Below, one piece after another: positions 41,875 to 52,865 of a DNA stretch of 64,000 nt; position 1 is the first letter of the stretch; each line of letters begins with the position of its first letter. A model generated the notes under the pieces. It did no database searches. It was given only the letters and a program-made list of their open reading frames with translations, and was not told where the DNA came from. Location of the stretch: NCBI GenBank assembly GCA_946894095.1, contig OX335660.1, forward strand, positions 749,001 through 813,000. Direction: 5' to 3'. The translations under genes were made by a program, and so were the position numbers. Source of the DNA: Incurvaria masculella (lineage: Eukaryota; Arthropoda; Insecta; Lepidoptera; Incurvariidae).

Positions 41875-42480
41875 TCAAAAGAAAACTAGAATGGAGCGTA
41901 CTACTAGAAATGGATAAAAGAGGGAATACCGAACGAATACACAAAATTAGTTTTGATTTTCGACGAGGCGAAAGGTTTCCTGCGTGTTGGGCCCTAAAGT
42001 TTGACACGATCAGGGTCACTGCTCCTACCGATGTGTAAAGTCGTAAAGGCTCTCAGCGAACGTTAAAACGTAATGGAGTTATTTTCGATCGCAGCTGCAT
42101 CCAGGATCGAATTTTATTACCCTCGAAAAAATATTTCAACTCACCGTGAATGTTCCGTGGTACGTTGACCGAGCTAGAGAATATGGCGATGGCTGTACGT
42201 AGTTTGGTTATCTACAACTGTCTACTTGGGAAAATGCATACTTCCATGTAAGGAGAACGAAATCAAAGAGAGATAAATTACAAGAAAAATGTGAGATTGC
42301 AGCTACGAGACTGCGAGCTGTTCCGTATTCGAGAATATTTCTACGTCATTTGCATATGTTTCCTATCCTAGATGTTGAAACTTAGCAATTGCGTCAATAA
42401 AATTACTTCCACACTGAAAAAAAAGGCAGTTAACCAGTTGTATTATCGCTTATGTAACGCGTGATGTTATGTTATGAATG
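41875..42480. other. No recognised feature
   Basis: Mixed composition; no convincing frame or repeat. Confidence 0.3.
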
Positions 42481-42483
42481 TCG

Positions 42484-42761
42484 TTCGTACCTCAGGAGTG
42501 TGGGGACTTGTCTTCTATGCCAGAGGTCATTGGTTCGATCCCCACCCTGTTCATGCTCCTGCTTGCTGAGTTTGATAAGTTTGACAAGTCACGAAAGCGA
42601 GCTGTTCCATGGTTCGGAATCCAGATTAAACTGTAGGTCTCTTCGTCTCTGCCTCTACTACGATTTAGGTCCCCTAGCATGGCACCTAATTCCTTCGGAA
42701 ATGCGGTGATTCCACTTACTTTACGACGGCGCTAGCCATCCATGTCCAGTTGCATGAAAAC
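42484..42761 (+). mobile_element. tRNA-headed SINE with internal deletion
   Basis: Box-A-like GTACCTCAGGAGTG and box B GGTTCGATCCC are tRNA-spaced. The body jumps from CTACGATTTAGGTCCCC to the GCATGGCACCTAATTCC part, deleting about 100 bp. Box B here is the closest to the RNA polymerase III consensus of any copy. Confidence 0.65.
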
Positions 42762-42779
42762 AAATTATGCGCGACATAG

Positions 42780-43067
42780 TTTTTAGGGTTCCGTACCCAA
42801 AGGGTGAAAACGGAACCCTATTACTAAGCCTCCGCTGTCCGTCCGCCCGTCCGTCCGTCCGTCTGTCCGTCACAGGGCTGTATCTCATCAACTGTAATAG
42901 ATAGGCAGTTGAAATGTTCACAGAATGTGTATTTATTTTGCCGCTATAACAACAAATAGTTAAAATAATAAAAATTAAAATACAAAAAAAATTTTTTTTT
43001 GTGTTAAATCGTGTACGATGGTACGGGACCCTTCGTGTGCGAGTCCGACTCGCGCTTGACCGGTTTT
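42780..43067 (-). mobile_element. MINE-2-like MITE
   Basis: Full-length reverse copy, TTTAGGGTTCCGTACCC to GCGCTTGACCGGTTTTA. CCGT array at about 42838-42868 with CCGC and CTGT variants. It directly follows the SINE tail. Confidence 0.8.
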
Positions 43068-43069
43068 AT

Positions 43070-43825
43070 GCATGCTCCTCTCCAACTAAAAGAATTACAT
43101 GCAGGGCGGAGAATGATTCGTTACCCTCTTCATACAGCGTCATAAAACTCACAATATTGAAGGCGAACTTGAAACAATGGCGAGTGAAAGCATACGAACA
43201 CGAGAACGTGGCCATTGTTGCGTGAAATGACTTTTTTGAGCGCCGCTGGAGTTTTAACGCCTCGGGGCCGGACGAACAATAACTTTGGAGGGACGATTAT
43301 GGCGGTCCTTGACTTTTTTTCTGTCATCGCCTTTTAGCAGGAAAGGTTTTTCTTGCACCGCCGTTTTACGACATGATTCCAATCCAATTTATGGGTGTGT
43401 ACATTTAGGAGCGTGCTGTGAGAGTGCTTCACGCAGAGGGGACTCGGTTACATTCGACTACGTAAACAGGGAGTGGGTTACAGGCATAGAAATAACATGC
43501 GCGCTACAGGGGTGGGTACATGGCAAGTAAATTCTGGCTTTTGTGGAATCTGACATTTATATTCTCTTCATAACGCATCTCCCAATTGAGGTGTTAGCAT
43601 TTGGCGAACTTGGACACCGGGTGTCAGATCGTCTTGTGACAGACCGCATTCGAAACGTCAGTATTTGCGAATGTTTATATTACGGTTAAAGCCCGATGTT
43701 GGTTAAAGTCCGAAATTATTTTTTCCTTTGATTTTATTTGATTTCTGGACTTATACTCATGTTGTGTACATTAATTAAGAGTCGATGCTAAAAAAAAATT
43801 TTCTTACCGTCTAATCGACATTAGT
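43070..43825. other. No recognised feature
   Basis: Several frames of 65-81 codons overlap on both strands between 43001 and 43530, in moderately GC-rich DNA. No domain or splice structure was recognised. Confidence 0.3.
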
Positions 43826-43828
43826 AAA

Positions 43829-44500
43829 AGAAAGAAAGAAAGAAATCGTTTATTTACCTGTGTTGAAAGAGAAATTAACTTAACAAGGTATTTGGATTAA
43901 TCTATGAAAATAACTTAATATAAAATTAACAGAACAACTAGATATTTAAAAAGCTTAGAAGTAAAAGTCAATACCTATACACATACGTATAATAAAATAA
44001 CAGGTAAATCGGTTCTAGGCGCAGCATATATCACCGTATTATGGAATTCATAATGCAGTGGCGAAGATTTTAAGCCGAGCCGTTCAGTGAACAGGAATGT
44101 TTGATTTATTGTTTAACATACAGCACAAGGTGACAATACATATTATATATTAAAATAAATATTAAAAAATAACATTGAAAATAAACAAGTACATCACTGT
44201 ACTATACCATGTATCAAAAACAGCGTGTAAAAAATAAAAAATAATTCAACCAACTTAACTTACATAACAAGTACACAAAAAATAAAAATAATGCATGAAC
44301 AGGCAGCATTAACCCAATATGCAACTAACATATGACAATGTAACTTAACAATGTATAAAACGTAAGTATTTAGGTAATTAAAAAGATAAAAAATGTGCAC
44401 TCAACAGGGGTACATCATTAAAATTTTGTTCACCTTCAAGGATAAAAAATATTTCGGACTTTAACCCCCATCGGGCTTTAACCGTAACATTTAGAATGGA
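43829..44500 (-). mobile_element. Retroelement 3' UTRs in reverse, two tails
   Basis: An (AAAG)n run followed by AAATCGTTTATTTACCTG at 43829-43862 is an inverted poly(A)-type tail. A second start, GATTTATTGTTTAACATAC, lies near 44102. The A-rich sequence to 44500 holds no frame. The clade is uncertain. Confidence 0.35.
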
Positions 44501-44714
44501 AGCTGGATGGAACAAAAGCGCGCTGATATTGTGCATCTTTATATTAAAAACCACTTCTCATTTGTGATAACGCAAATATGAAAGACGCGTCTTCTCCCAT
44601 GACCATTAGGCGATTGCACCAAAAATGTTGGAATACCAGTAACTTTAGCAATGACAGTCATCAATCTAAATCAAAATCATTGATACCTCACGCTTTAGCG
44701 CGGGTTAATACGCG

Positions 44715-44994
44715 AAAAAACCGGCCAAGTGCGAGACGGACTCGCACAAGAAGGGTTCCGTACCATCGTAAAAGATTTATTACAAAAAAAAATTTTTTTG
44801 TAATAAATCTTTTACGATGGAAAAAAAATTGTTTTTTTGTATGAGGGCCCCCTTTAATTTTAATATTTTTTTAATCTTACATATTTGCTGTTATAGTGGC
44901 AAAATAAATACACACTGTGTGAAAATTTCAGCTGTCTATCTGTTATGGTTACTGAGATACAGCCCTGTGACAGACGGACAGACTTTTCGATTAG
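44715..44994 (+). mobile_element. MINE-2-like MITE with inverted duplication
   Basis: Starts AAAAAACCGGCCAAGTGCGA and is truncated just after GACGGACAGAC. At 44763-44820 a 28-base arm is followed, after two bases, by its exact inverse, so the CCATCGTAAAAG segment is present twice head to head. Other copies have it once, so this is a local inverted duplication. Confidence 0.8.
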
Positions 44995-44999
44995 AAAAT

Positions 45000-46190
45000 A
45001 AAGGATACTTTCTTTCGGTGATTAGAGCAGTGGATATGCAATGGAATTCTGGTTCAGACAAATTTGTCTTAAGGGCCTGGTACTAGCCAAATCGCAAAGT
45101 TAGACGAGGCACCCCAAGTAAACTAACTAAGTCTGACGATTATAAGTGTCATCCTTACAATATATTCCTTGTCTAGGAATCGAATGATTTTCGTTAATGT
45201 ATGTTTCCTTTTTCTATACAAAATACATTGCGGAAACGGTGTCCATTTCCGAACTTTTTTGACTAAATGTAGAAATCTAAAAGCAAATGGAATTTTTTGT
45301 ATATGCATATATGCTGTTTTTGCTTATATCTAGAAATCGAATTACTTTCAGATTTCTAATGAGAAAAATCAACTTTTTTTATTTTTATTATTATTTAAAT
45401 AAATGATGGAATAAAAAAATATTAACAATCCATTATCAGTCAGGAGTTCTATTTGGATTTGCTGAAGCGTTTCACTACATATTATTACATTTGTTAAAAA
45501 GTGCATTTGTATGGCGCGAGTAGTTGGCTAGTCCTAGCGCCTTAATATCTTCAATAATCGGATCGCAATCTTGTGATGTAGGAGCTCACAGGGAGGAAGA
45601 AAGTTCGAGCAACTTTTTTAAATTTCTTATATTAATTTCACCTAAATATTATATCGTGTTCGCAGTTTTTTTTCAAAGCGCCGATGTATGAAGAAATAGG
45701 TACTTCTAGCCCTGTCCGTCTTATTATTTTGCCCAGCCGCTCTCTGCGCTCGCTTGAAATGAAATCTTTATATACAATTTGTTTCCAACAATCTCTTAAT
45801 TTTAAAAATAATTAAAAGAAGAAATGAGTGTGATGAAGTGAATTCTTACGGCCGAAGGCGCCTCGGAGTTCTCCCGCCACGCTAAGTGACTTGCAGTAAG
45901 CCCCAACTCACGAACAGTGTCGTGACCTAAATATCTTTATCGAAATTCGTACGTTATCCCGGTAATGGCGGGGCGGTGGTGCGGAGCGGAGGCGTCGGAG
46001 GCGACAATGCTTCATATCGGCCGCGCGAGTTCTTATAATAATGGATGGGCTCATTAGAGCATCGCCCGCTTTACAGGGTCGAGCTATTCGTCCGCTGCGA
46101 TATCACGGGATCGCTACGCAATACCGAATGGGGTGTACGTAGGAGGGAGAAAAAAATAACGGAACGGTGCACAATTTCTTGTTAGTGCTT
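45000..46190. other. No gene; GC-rich block at right
   Basis: AT-rich to 45830, then a GC-rich low-repeat block (45845-46140) with GGCGGGGCGGTGGTGCGGAG and ATGGATGGGCTCATTAGAGC. This could be regulatory, but there is no direct support. Confidence 0.3.
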
Positions 46191-46488
46191 AAAAAAAATG
46201 CAAGTGCGAGTCGAACTTCCACACGAAGGGTTCCGTGCCATTGTACAAGATTTAACACAAAAAATCGCGTTTTTTGTATGGGGCCCCTTTTTAATTTTTT
46301 AATTTTTTTATTTTGCGTATTTGTTGTTATAGCGGCAAAATAAATGCACACTCTGTGAAAATTTCAGCTGCCTACCTATTACGGTTCATGAGATACAGCC
46401 TTGTGACAGACGGATGGACGGACGGAAGGACAGCGGAGGCTTAGTAATAGGGTTCCGTTGGCACCCTTTGGTTACGGAACTCTAAAAA
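46191..46488 (+). mobile_element. MINE-2-like MITE, 5' end altered
   Basis: The CCGGCC at the start is missing (AAAAAAAATGCAAGTGCGAG). The rest, including TGTTGTTATAGCGGC, a short GGAC array and GGAACTCTAAAAA, is intact. Confidence 0.75.
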
Positions 46489-46489
46489 G

Positions 46490-46925
46490 TAGGACGAGTT
46501 GTGACGTTGAATAACCAAATGGCAATGTTTTAATGGATTATTATGGTCGTTGCAGACAACTCCGCCGCTATGATATAAGCCACGGGTCAGGACCAAAAGC
46601 TTGTCATTAGGTCAGAGTGAAGGAGAGATATGCTGAGATTCAAGAATTCCTCGGAGACAATTTTTTCTAACCTGTCAGTATGGCTTTCACAAGGCTTGAA
46701 ACTTGCGCCCAAGTTCAAGCAGCAATCTTGTCAACAAATGTTTTTGGCTTGGATGAGTTATTTCATAACTAATACTAAGAGGTTAAACGACAAAATCTAA
46801 ATCGACCGAACTTATTAAAATAATACTAAATAACTTCAAGATAAAATATTAAAACAGGATTATTTTCTCTTCAGACTTCCGACAAAAGTCCAAACCGAAA
46901 TCGTATTACTCGAAGACTGATGATG
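46490..46925. other. No recognised feature
   Basis: AT-rich unique sequence. Confidence 0.3.
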
Positions 46926-46929
46926 ATTT

Positions 46930-46998
46930 GGTATCAATGTAGCCGTGTTCATATAGGGAATATCCGAGCATGGTGTCATGCCAGGCCATGCACATAAA
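46930..46998 (+). mobile_element. SINE fragment
   Basis: TCAATGTAGCCGTGTTCATA then GGGAATATCCGAGCATGG match the 3' third of the SINE body before the similarity is lost. Confidence 0.4.
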
Positions 46999-46999
46999 A

Positions 47000-47920
47000 A
47001 TAAAATAGAATAGTTTAAAAAATGACAGTTCCGTGTTCGAAGAAGAGACTAGAAAAAGCGGATCGGAGAGAGTTTTGCTAACTAATTTCAAGAACTGCCC
47101 GAGTGGGGCCCTGTGTCCCATATTCATTTGTGAACACAGTTTGACCGAGTAAAACCTCGTCAAAATCTCAGTCAGAATCCTTGACCTGACATTCGAGCAG
47201 ACAGACATTTATATTTATAGATAACGATCACTAGATCTGCTCGCAAGAAGCTAGTAACAATTTATAATATATACTCTATACTCTATGACTTCCTTAGGAA
47301 ATTAGGTGTTTTGGACTCATAAATGATGGTGGGTGTGGTATTAATTAACTTTCCATGTATGAATAAGAATAAGAAATGCTTATAATTGCATGTAAAAAAT
47401 AATAGGACAAAAATTACAAGCTATGCTATTAAACTATCACATTTATACAATCAAATCACAAAAAAAGACATAAATACGCTAGCCAACAACTTCAAATGAC
47501 CGACGTGACTGCCATAAGCTATGACAGCTTGAAGAAAAATGCCCTATTCGAAGGCAGCTCAAAACTTATGAAAATTAATTTAAAAACTATGTATATTTAT
47601 TGAATCCCGTGAATGTCCCTACATTCGAGATTTCGTAGGGATCCCAGGTCGACGGCGAACTTTCAGAGGCGATTTGTCTTTTTCGGTGAATTTCGGGAGG
47701 ATCGGGCCCTGCGCGGTTGTATTAAGCCGTTAAAGACCCCAAATAGCTCATCACGCGGCCCGCAGATATCACATTTATCATTTAAATGCGGCGATGGATG
47801 GTAGTTGGAACAATTTAATCCGTGCGTATCCTTTCAGCGCCCACTCCGATGCACCCTTTTTCCAAATGGCGCACATTCGAGGCTCTAAATGTTAATTTAA
47901 TTTTATTGTTATTACTCAGG
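47000..47920. other. No recognised feature
   Basis: Short SINE-like scraps may lie near 47285-47360 (GGAAATTAGGTG; GGGTGTGGTATTA) but are too weak to define. 47610-47770 is GC-richer without a known motif. Confidence 0.3.
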
Positions 47921-47924
47921 AGAA

Positions 47925-48101
47925 TGTGGGATCATCCCGCCCGGGTCGGTACCGTCGCATTGAACGGAAGATGGTCGAAGGGATGGGGGGTCTGGCATGG
48001 CACCTAATTCCTTCGGGAATGAGATGTCTTGAGCTAATATTATGACGCTGGGTGTGGTATTAAATGTCTCTACACAAGCTGGACATAGCTGCATAAAAAA
48101 T
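47925..48101 (+). mobile_element. SINE 3' half
   Basis: ATCATCCCGCCCGGGTCGGT to GCTGCATAAAAAA. The GGGTGTGGTATTA variant near the tail also occurs in the 5S-type copy at 39694, so this copy probably belongs to that subfamily. Confidence 0.6.
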
Positions 48102-48104
48102 CCA

Positions 48105-48660
48105 ACTTTGATTGCATAATACTTTTATGGGAAATTCGAAACTAATTTTATAAAAAATATACACTGTACGTCTTGCAGTTAAATAGTAATAACCTAACCT
48201 AATCTTACACGAGAATGCACAAAATAAAAGCGGAGGTCAGCTTGGAAGTTGGCTGCAATCGAAAAGTGCTAGGTATAGTGTTTGCAGTTTTAAATTATTT
48301 TTCTTAACGTTGTAATGGTATGGTTTAAATTATTGAATTTTTATGGAGAAAGGATGTCTGAGGGACATTTCCACGCTGTGCGCTGTTAATGCCATGTGGA
48401 TATCAGTCGGCGAGCGGGGCCGGGTCCTTAACCATACGTCACAAGATGGGTAGTAATTCTGTCTAACCAAATCAAAAGCACAGATAAATTAAATTAATGC
48501 ACGATGTATTAAGAATGATTAAATATATACAAACAGAAACAACAACCAATGTTTTAGTACGAGAATAAACACAAAAATATACGAGTAGGTAAAGAAATAG
48601 AGTAGGTTCCTAATTGGGCCTCCTAATACGAACGACGACGCTGAGAAGTGTTACGCGCAC
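48105..48660. other. No recognised feature
   Basis: Includes AACCTAACCTAAT near 48190, a two-unit telomere-like motif, within AT-rich DNA. Confidence 0.3.
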
Positions 48661-48664
48661 TGAC

Positions 48665-49040
48665 TCTAATTGTTGTTTATTGTTTATTGTTTAGTCATCA
48701 TCGATAGACAGTACACTGCACTCAGATTTGTCATATTTTATCATTTTATCATTAGCCAGTTCGGCAATACCAGCAAAGAAGAACTGGCAAGAAACTCCGC
48801 TGGTTTTTTTTTCAACATCTACTTAGTCCAAGTTTACAAAAGTATAAAGTACAAACAATTAATATCATGTGCAACAGTTCATGACAAATATCAGTTTATT
48901 TGTAAAGACTATGCCCGCCATCTAACATGTTGCCAATTGGAGCAAGCCAGTCCCCACAAACAGCACCCGTTCACGAGCATCACGCCGGGCTCAGCCATCG
49001 CCTCTGTCAACCATATTTTAGGGAAAGAGGAGACCCGAAC
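48665..49040 (-). mobile_element. LINE 3' end, longest copy
   Basis: TTTAGTCATCATCGATAGAC, AGTACACTGCACTCAG and AACTGGCAAGAAACTCCGC mirror 40998-41125, with a further 200 bp upstream of the tail not seen in the other copies. The plus-strand 124-codon frame here is antisense and incidental. Confidence 0.5.
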
Positions 49041-49044
49041 CTAG

Positions 49045-49275
49045 CGTCGCCGCAAGCAAAGACCTTAAAGCGAGGCACTACTCCAGTGGCAACATGAAAA
49101 AGTAGTGAAAACTTTGTACGTTCTAGTTTTAATACTATTATTTCTGTCATGAACTACTACAGTGACCTCTAAACAAAGAGTCAAAATACATAATTATTCT
49201 TACAGCTAAAAAAATATTTGATTTACCTTTAAATACTACCACCTACAGAAATAATGCCGGCAAAAACAAAGTTCG
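49045..49275. other. AT-rich spacer
   Basis: No motif recognised. Confidence 0.3.
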
Positions 49276-49279
49276 GTAC

Positions 49280-49705
49280 GGTACCTTGTTGAGGTGATGC
49301 CTGGAGGACGAGGTTGGGCGGCGAATGGCACCTGCTCCCGCGCGGCGAAGTGCGAGCGGCTAGGTACCCTCAACTGTGGACGCACCGCACCCACAGGGCG
49401 AGTCGATGGAGGACCCCACTCGGATTTAGGGGTGATGGAGCGCCTGGAGCACGTGGTCGGGCGGCGAATTTCCACCAGCGGTCGTCGTCTCTTCGGCTGA
49501 CGGGACCAGCCCCCTGCTATTTGAGCTTAGCCACCCGGTGTCCCATATCGACTACTTTGGTACGTCGGCGGATTGCCTCGTTACGCACCATATCTCGTAG
49601 CGATATTCCCAGCATGGCTCGCTCCATTGCTCGCTGGGCAACTTTTAACCTTTGGACAACGGTGACCGTCAGAGTCCACGTTTCACACCCAAACGTTTCA
49701 CAACA
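49280..49705 (-). pseudogene. RTE-like LINE C-terminal remnant
   Basis: The minus strand encodes GCETWTLTVTVVQRLKVAQR then AMERAMLGISLRDMVRNEAI and RTKVVDMGHRVAKLK, the (Y)GCETWTL...QRAMERAML.I.LRD..RN..IR.RTKV motif string of RTE-clade reverse transcriptases. Downstream of a TAG, pieces resembling the usual RR.DDRW and GRP..RW block appear in shifted frames, so it is dead. Confidence 0.75.
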
Positions 49706-49900
49706 AAACGGCCACGTCGAACTGGACTGATAACAACAGAACAATTTTAATATTGGCCCTTCGGCCAATTTTCATCCAGACCGATGTTACCAACCAACTG
49801 AGCCAGCATGATATTAGACTCCACGCGGTGAAAATGCAAACTTCGAACCCGGATCGGAAAGAAAGAGGACCTCCGGTATCGAACCGATAGTCTCGGATAC
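49706..49900 (-). mobile_element. Possible eroded SINE
   Basis: GTCGAACTGGACTGATAACA and CATCCAGACCGATGTTACCA vaguely follow the SINE body in reverse. A box-B-like GGTTCGATACC lies near 49877. The similarity is weak. Confidence 0.25.
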
Positions 49901-50063
49901 GAAATCCCACATCAATGGCACAGAATAGGATTACATCCAGTACCTTAACTGCGTGCAGAGTCCCGATTTCGTGCACCTGTACAGGCACATTTTGCTTGTA
50001 TGTGCTCTAAGCTTGTTTGGCGGTGCTAAATTGTCGCGAATGGTCCTTGGAAGTCATCTGTTT

Positions 50064-50328
50064 AAAAAACTGGCCAAGTGCGAGTTGGACTCGCACACGA
50101 AGGGTTCCGTACCATCGTACAATACTTCAGACTGAAAAATCTATTTTTTTTGTATGGGGGCTTTCATTTTTGTTATTTTAAAATTTTATCTATTTGTTGT
50201 CATAGCGGCAAAATTAATACACACTCGTGTGCCGCCAACCTATTACGGTTCATGAGATACTACAGCCCTGTGACAGACGGACGGACAGACGGACAGCGGA
50301 GGCTTAGTAATGGGGTTCCGTTTTCACC
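50064..50328 (+). mobile_element. MINE-2-like MITE fused to RTE fragment
   Basis: Starts AAAAAACTGGCCAAGTGCGA. It ends mid-terminus at GGTTCCGTTTTCACC, where RTE sequence begins without a gap. The expected CCTTTGGGT...GGAACCC end is missing, so a deletion or recombination joined the two. Confidence 0.75.
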
Positions 50329-50445
50329 ATCCCGTAGCGATATTCCCAGCATGGCTCGCTCCATTGCTCGCTGGGCAACTTTCAGCCTTTGGACAACGGC
50401 GACCGTCAGAGTCCACGTTTCACGCCCGTATTCAACCAAACATAT
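50329..50445 (-). pseudogene. Second RTE-like C-terminal fragment
   Basis: Shares CGATATTCCCAGCATGGCTC and the following ~100 bp with 49590-49690, encoding the ETWTLTVAVVQRLKVAQRAM motif on the minus strand. The two copies are only 700 bp apart. Confidence 0.65.
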
Positions 50446-50449
50446 GCAT

Positions 50450-50825
50450 AATTTGGTCAGTTTGACGTCCGGCCGTATTTATGGGTTCCATAAAAAGCTC
50501 TTCACATCGGTCTCCCCCTCAGCCCACCCGAATTACTTAGCACTCCGCACTCCGTCGCCACCCCCGATCCATACGTCTTCCCCGGGAGCCTTCCGTCCGC
50601 CGATATTGGCGCACAGAGCTGAAACGAATGCGTGCTGTATGCCATTGAAATGTTATCTATTTGACCCACTAGCCAACAAAGCGTTCGCTGTCCATTGCTG
50701 AATAATAAAGGGCCTGAAGTTTATGTATAGTACGGGCTGTGTTTAGGACGCGAGCGGGCGTTACCATAATTACGTCATTTTATTTTATTTAATACAACTG
50801 GGGGGTTACCTTGGCCAGATGAACA
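50450..50825. other. No recognised feature
   Basis: C-rich segment (50500-50610) with a plus-strand frame continuing from the MITE. No known motif. Confidence 0.3.
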
Positions 50826-50828
50826 GGT

Positions 50829-51234
50829 TTGAGCGGCTCGTAGCCTAGTGGCGCGGGGACTGGCCTAGCGTACCAGAGGTCTGGGTTCAATTCCGACATG
50901 CACCACTGTCTTTCTCTTTCCGAGTTCGATAGGTGCATTTCGTCACGAATGCGAGCTGCTCCATGGTTCGGAATCCATGTAAAACTTATGTCCCCTTCCC
51001 CTACTAGGTGGTAGGGTTTAAGCCCGCCCGGGTTGGTACCATCGCATTGGATGGAAGATGGTCGAAGCGGCAATGAAAAATTGACCGTGTTTTTCATCCA
51101 GTTCAATGTAGCCGTTCGCATAAAGGGAAGGTCCTGGCATGGCACCTAATTCCTTCGGGAATGTGGTGTAAAGGGCTAATATCATAACGGTAGTTGTGTG
51201 GTATTAGCCATCCATGTCAGGTCACATAAAAAAA
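50829..51234 (+). mobile_element. Full-length tRNA-headed SINE (reference copy)
   Basis: Box A TAGCCTAGTGG (50841-50851) and box B GGTTCAATTCC (50884-50894) form an RNA polymerase III promoter. Next come a ~300-bp body (CCCGCCCGGGTTGGTACC at its centre) and an ACATAAAAAAA tail. It reads through without large gaps, so it is a good consensus anchor for the family. Confidence 0.85.
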
Positions 51235-51242
51235 GGTAAGTA

Positions 51243-51402
51243 AGTAATTCAATTTGACGTTTAGTTGCTTTTTTATCATGCTAATTGTTAAACGACGTGT
51301 TATTCGGACCAGGGAACTCACATTTCCCAGTTAGCATGGTACGAAATCCAACTAAACGTCAGTTTTGCTCACTTGCCCGTTCACCCGGCGAGTTAATTCG
51401 CC
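51243..51402. repeat. Relative of the TA-flanked MITE at 55299
   Basis: Shares AACGACGTGTTATTCGG, AGCATGGTACGAAATC and GTTCACCCGGCGAGT with 55299-55452. The left terminus is replaced. An internal inverted pair TGACGTTTAGTTG / CAACTAAACGTCA (51255-51362) is unique to this copy. Confidence 0.5.
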
Positions 51403-51730
51403 CCATGACATAGATAGCTAATAACACATCGACCATAATTAAATTTGCTTAACACAGCATTCCCGAAGGAATTAGGTAGTAATAATAGCACGGCCACCAG
51501 GTTCCCAGTAGGTCTGGTCAACCAGGGAATTTTATGCCCGCTGCACCACCACATGGGTCCATATGGGGAGGCCAGCAGGCCCAAAAACTGGGTGACATTT
51601 AAAAATAAAAATGTCAAAAGCATTTTATAAGAATTGTTTGTTTAAATGTGTAAACTGGCTTAATAAATAAATAAGAGCACGGCTAAATTTAACTGGTTTG
51701 GAAACACGGACCATTACTTCGACCACATTT
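51403..51730 (-). mobile_element. SINE split by a LINE tail
   Basis: The left piece reads ATAGATAGCTAATAACAC to AATTAGGTAG and the right piece reads GAGCACGGCTAAATTTAACTGG-like sequence from 51674, adjacent in other copies apart from a small deletion. The insert occupies 51495-51675. Confidence 0.55.
51495..51675 (+). mobile_element. LINE 3' end with 8-bp TSD
   Basis: Flanked by AGCACGGC (51487-51494 and 51676-51683). Ends TTAATAAATAAATAAG. The 5' part (GGTCTGGTCAACCAGGG) is non-coding, so this is a severely 5'-truncated insertion. Confidence 0.6.
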
Positions 51731-51734
51731 TTTT

Positions 51735-52860
51735 CAGCCTACCATAATCATTCAATATTTTTTAATTCACTCATAACTGACCGTCTTAATAAAACGCGCG
51801 CTAAGTTTACTGATCACATTTTACTCGGCTCCGCTTGAGTAAACTTAAAAATCCAAAACTAAATTACCTCAACTAGCAATATCATATATTGGAACAACAA
51901 ATCATAGCCAGCATAACTGTTGGCAACGGATTAACATAAATCCTTGCGTTCAATCGCTTGTGACCAACCAAGCACGCTAAATAAAAATAACCCTTTGCGA
52001 GATGACTTTTCCCGTATTATAAAATCATTAATATTATGAATCACTAAGACGGTGCCTAGTTTTTTTTTCCAGTGCCATAACTACAAGAACACCATCTCTT
52101 GGCGCACTAGAGTAGTATTCGGCGGTACGGACCAACCCTCCGATACGAAATGGCGGATAATTATCCTATATATCATTATGTGGAGTTCTGGTTCGTATTA
52201 TTGCTTCCACTGGGGAGTCAGTGCGAACTATCCCACATTTGCATTATTTTAAAAACGTTAACCTTTTTGTTTTGTCGCTAAGAATAGTGTTATAAAAATG
52301 GTAAATTTTGCAAACTTGTATTACATGAATTTTATGTTCGGCTGAATTTGATCTTAGTGTTCAACTCTTCAATTCATCTTTCGAAAATCGCGCTCTCTAT
52401 AAAAATATTGTTTGGAAATAGGTAATTGGAAATCGCTATGCGGATTTGGATACGCAAAAAAAATCCTGGGTCGAAACAGAAACATAAATAAAGGTTTTTT
52501 ATGGATTTTCTATTTAATTTGTTCTTTTTTAAAGACGTGCAAACACAGATATTGAGTGATTGATGTGACACATATAACATTGTAAATTGGGTGTTTTTTA
52601 AATTATTCAAAACAACGATTGTCTGAGGAGAACCGCTTCAGTGTCATTCTTAATCGACGGGTCCGGTAGGTAGATTGTTTATACTCAATTGTTTTATAAA
52701 TATTTACCCTGAGATGCAATCTAGTGAGTGTCTATCTATTATATTTGCGCCTCTAATCGCCTCATCAACGCAGACGTAAATATATTGTGCTCCCGTGCGA
52801 AGATTTAAATCAAGCTGCCGACGAACCGGTTCGAAAATCCGTCGCAATCGAAAGTTATCT
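51735..52860. other. No recognised feature
   Basis: AT-rich; frames of 66-78 codons without motifs. Confidence 0.3.
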
Positions 52861-52865
52861 TTCGA

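Noticed and set aside
48670..49044. 124-codon frame as coding
   Set aside because: It is antisense to a LINE 3' end that recurs elsewhere in the window.
50078..50701. 207-codon plus-strand frame as a gene
   Set aside because: It runs through a MINE-2 microsatellite and antisense RTE sequence, so it is a composite artefact.
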